Positions 63,020 through 64,000 of a stretch of 64,000 nucleotides of DNA are shown piece after piece. Position 1 is the stretch's first letter; each line of letters begins with the position of its first letter. This stretch comes from Sphingomonas sp. So64.6b (GTDB taxonomy: Bacteria > Pseudomonadota > Alphaproteobacteria > Sphingomonadales > Sphingomonadaceae). The DNA is taken from NCBI RefSeq assembly GCF_014171475.1, contig NZ_CP048817.1, positions 2,418,001 to 2,482,000 on the forward strand. The letters are read 5' to 3'. A program made the position numbers and the translations under genes. Under the pieces are notes generated by a model. That model did not search any database, was not told where the DNA came from, and worked only from the letters and a program-made list of their open reading frames with translations.

Positions 63020-64000
63020 ATGTTGCGCAGCGAGACCGCAGCATCGCCGGCCCGACGCGCTGCGGCACTGGCCGGATTGCGTGCATACCAGACGGCGAAT
63101 CGAGGCATAGCGCGAAAGGCGGCGCCGGCACGCTTTCGTAAAGGCCGTTCGCGGTTGCGGGATTACGGCAGAAGCGAAAGAGGTGGACGGCCGATCATCG
63201 TCGTGCCGTCGCTGATCAATCCGCCTTTCATCCTCGATCTCGCGCCCGATATGTCTCTGCTCCACTGGCTCGCGGCGCAAGGTTTTCACCCCTATTTACT
63301 CGACTGGGGAACGCCGGGGCCGGAGGCCCGCGCAATGGATGTGACCGCGCATGTCGAACAACTATTGTTGCCGCTGATCGCCAAATTCGCCGAACCGCCC
63401 ATATTGGCCGGGTATTGCCTGGGCGGAACGATCGCGCTCGCCGCTGCCTGCGCCGTGCCCCTGGCCGGCCTCGCGTTGATCGCGGCGCCGTGGCACTTCG
63501 ATGGCTTCAGCGAGAAGGCCCGTACCGACATCCTCGATTTGTGGAAAGCAGCGCGGCCAGCGTGCGAAGCGATGGGCCTGGTGCCCATGGAGGTGTTGCA
63601 ATCGGGCTTCTGGCGGCTCGATCCTGCCCGCACAATCGCGAAATACGAGGCATTCGCGGCGATGGAGCCGGGCAGCGCCGAAGCCCGGATGTTCGTCGCG
63701 ATGGAAGATTGGGCCAATGCGGGCGCGCCCCTGCCCTTTGCGGCGGCCGAGCAGATGTTCGAGCAGTTCATCGGCGGCAATCTCACCGGGCGCGGCGAAT
63801 GGCATGTCGCGGGCGAGGTCGTCGATCCCAAGGCCTTGGGCTGCCCGGCGATCGATTTCGTATCGCTCAGCGACCGCATCGTACCGGCGGCAAGCGCAGC
63901 CGACCTGCCCAACCGGCGCGATCTGGGCGCGGGGCATGTCGGGATGATCGTCGGACGTGGCGCGCGAACCCAGTTATGGGAACCGCTGGCGGACTGGATT
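63020..64000 (+). CDS. PhaC-like alpha/beta hydrolase, partial (runs off the right edge)
   Basis: 327 codons from the ATG at 63020 (a TTG at 63008 is an alternative), open to the edge. The oxyanion part is RPIIVVPSLINPPFILDL, and the lipase-like box is GYCLGGT with Cys as nucleophile, which is the hallmark of PHA synthases and relatives. DPKALGCPAIDFVSLSDRIVPAAS carries the catalytic Asp and LGAGHVGMIVG the His. The N terminus is shorter than in PhaC, so this is either a PHA synthase-like enzyme or a PHA-related hydrolase. It faces phaR. Confidence 0.82.
   Translation, partial: MLRSETAASPARRAAALAGLRAYQTANRGIARKAAPARFRKGRSRLRDYGRSERGGRPIIVVPSLINPPFILDLAPDMSLLHWLAAQGFHPYLLDWGTPGPEARAMDVTAHVEQLLLPLIAKFAEPPILAGYCLGGTIALAAACAVPLAGLALIAAPWHFDGFSEKARTDILDLWKAARPACEAMGLVPMEVLQSGFWRLDPARTIAKYEAFAAMEPGSAEARMFVAMEDWANAGAPLPFAAAEQMFEQFIGGNLTGRGEWHVAGEVVDPKALGCPAIDFVSLSDRIVPAASAADLPNRRDLGAGHVGMIVGRGARTQLWEPLADWI

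Overview
The window looks like chromosomal DNA from a sphingomonad (Alphaproteobacteria, Sphingomonadales, probably Sphingomonas or a close relative). The DNA is GC-rich, a sugar-linked TonB-dependent receptor is present, and the F1 ATP synthase genes sit as atpH-A-G-D-C without F0 genes nearby. PhaR with PHA-associated genes, the rsmI-yraN-gshB cluster, and the typical sphingomonad intergenic inverted repeats point the same way. The assignment rests on gene content and style, not on a phylogeny. I saw no tRNA, rRNA, CRISPR array, insertion sequence or prophage.

Layout. 1-6.6 kb: an arabinan or arabinose-polymer utilisation cluster (tail of a probable GH51 enzyme, two GH43 enzymes, a GH27 enzyme and a large TonB-dependent receptor), closed by a perfect 25-bp hairpin. 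7-17 kb: housekeeping and stress genes, including a PQQ-type sorbosone dehydrogenase-like protein, an ArsR/SRPBCC/membrane-protein operon with a visible operator, lnt, metK with a structured leader, and trmB. 17-22 kb: an amidase, a compact structured-RNA/small-ORF locus, a frameshifted 50-codon gene, an MHS-type transporter and a PRC-barrel protein. 22-36 kb: uvrB, a ferredoxin-NADP reductase, an M20 peptidase, hemW, an LpoA-like lipoprotein, rsmI-yraN-gshB, a DedA protein and xerC. 36-49 kb: priA, two secreted or membrane proteases, a CPBP protease, ada, a beta-lactamase-fold serine hydrolase and two alpha/beta hydrolases. 49-55 kb: the F1 ATP synthase operon, interrupted by two unrelated small genes. 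55-62 kb: a broken AraC-type regulator, then two paralogous GT39-like membrane proteins flanking an orphan cpaF and a two-DTG aspartic protease with a PDZ domain. 62-64 kb: phaR and a PHA-synthase-like hydrolase running off the right edge.

How the genes work together. The first cluster would bind arabino-oligosaccharides at the outer membrane (TonB receptor) and cut them in the periplasm (GH43, GH27, probable GH51). The atp genes make the catalytic F1 head. phaR, the PHA-granule-region protein and the PhaC-like hydrolase belong to carbon storage. The parts most worth a second look are the minus-strand small-ORF/RNA locus at 18.86-19.17 kb, a three-copy dispersed intergenic repeat, the two genes inserted in the ATP synthase operon, the metK leader, and the cpaF island between duplicated genes.
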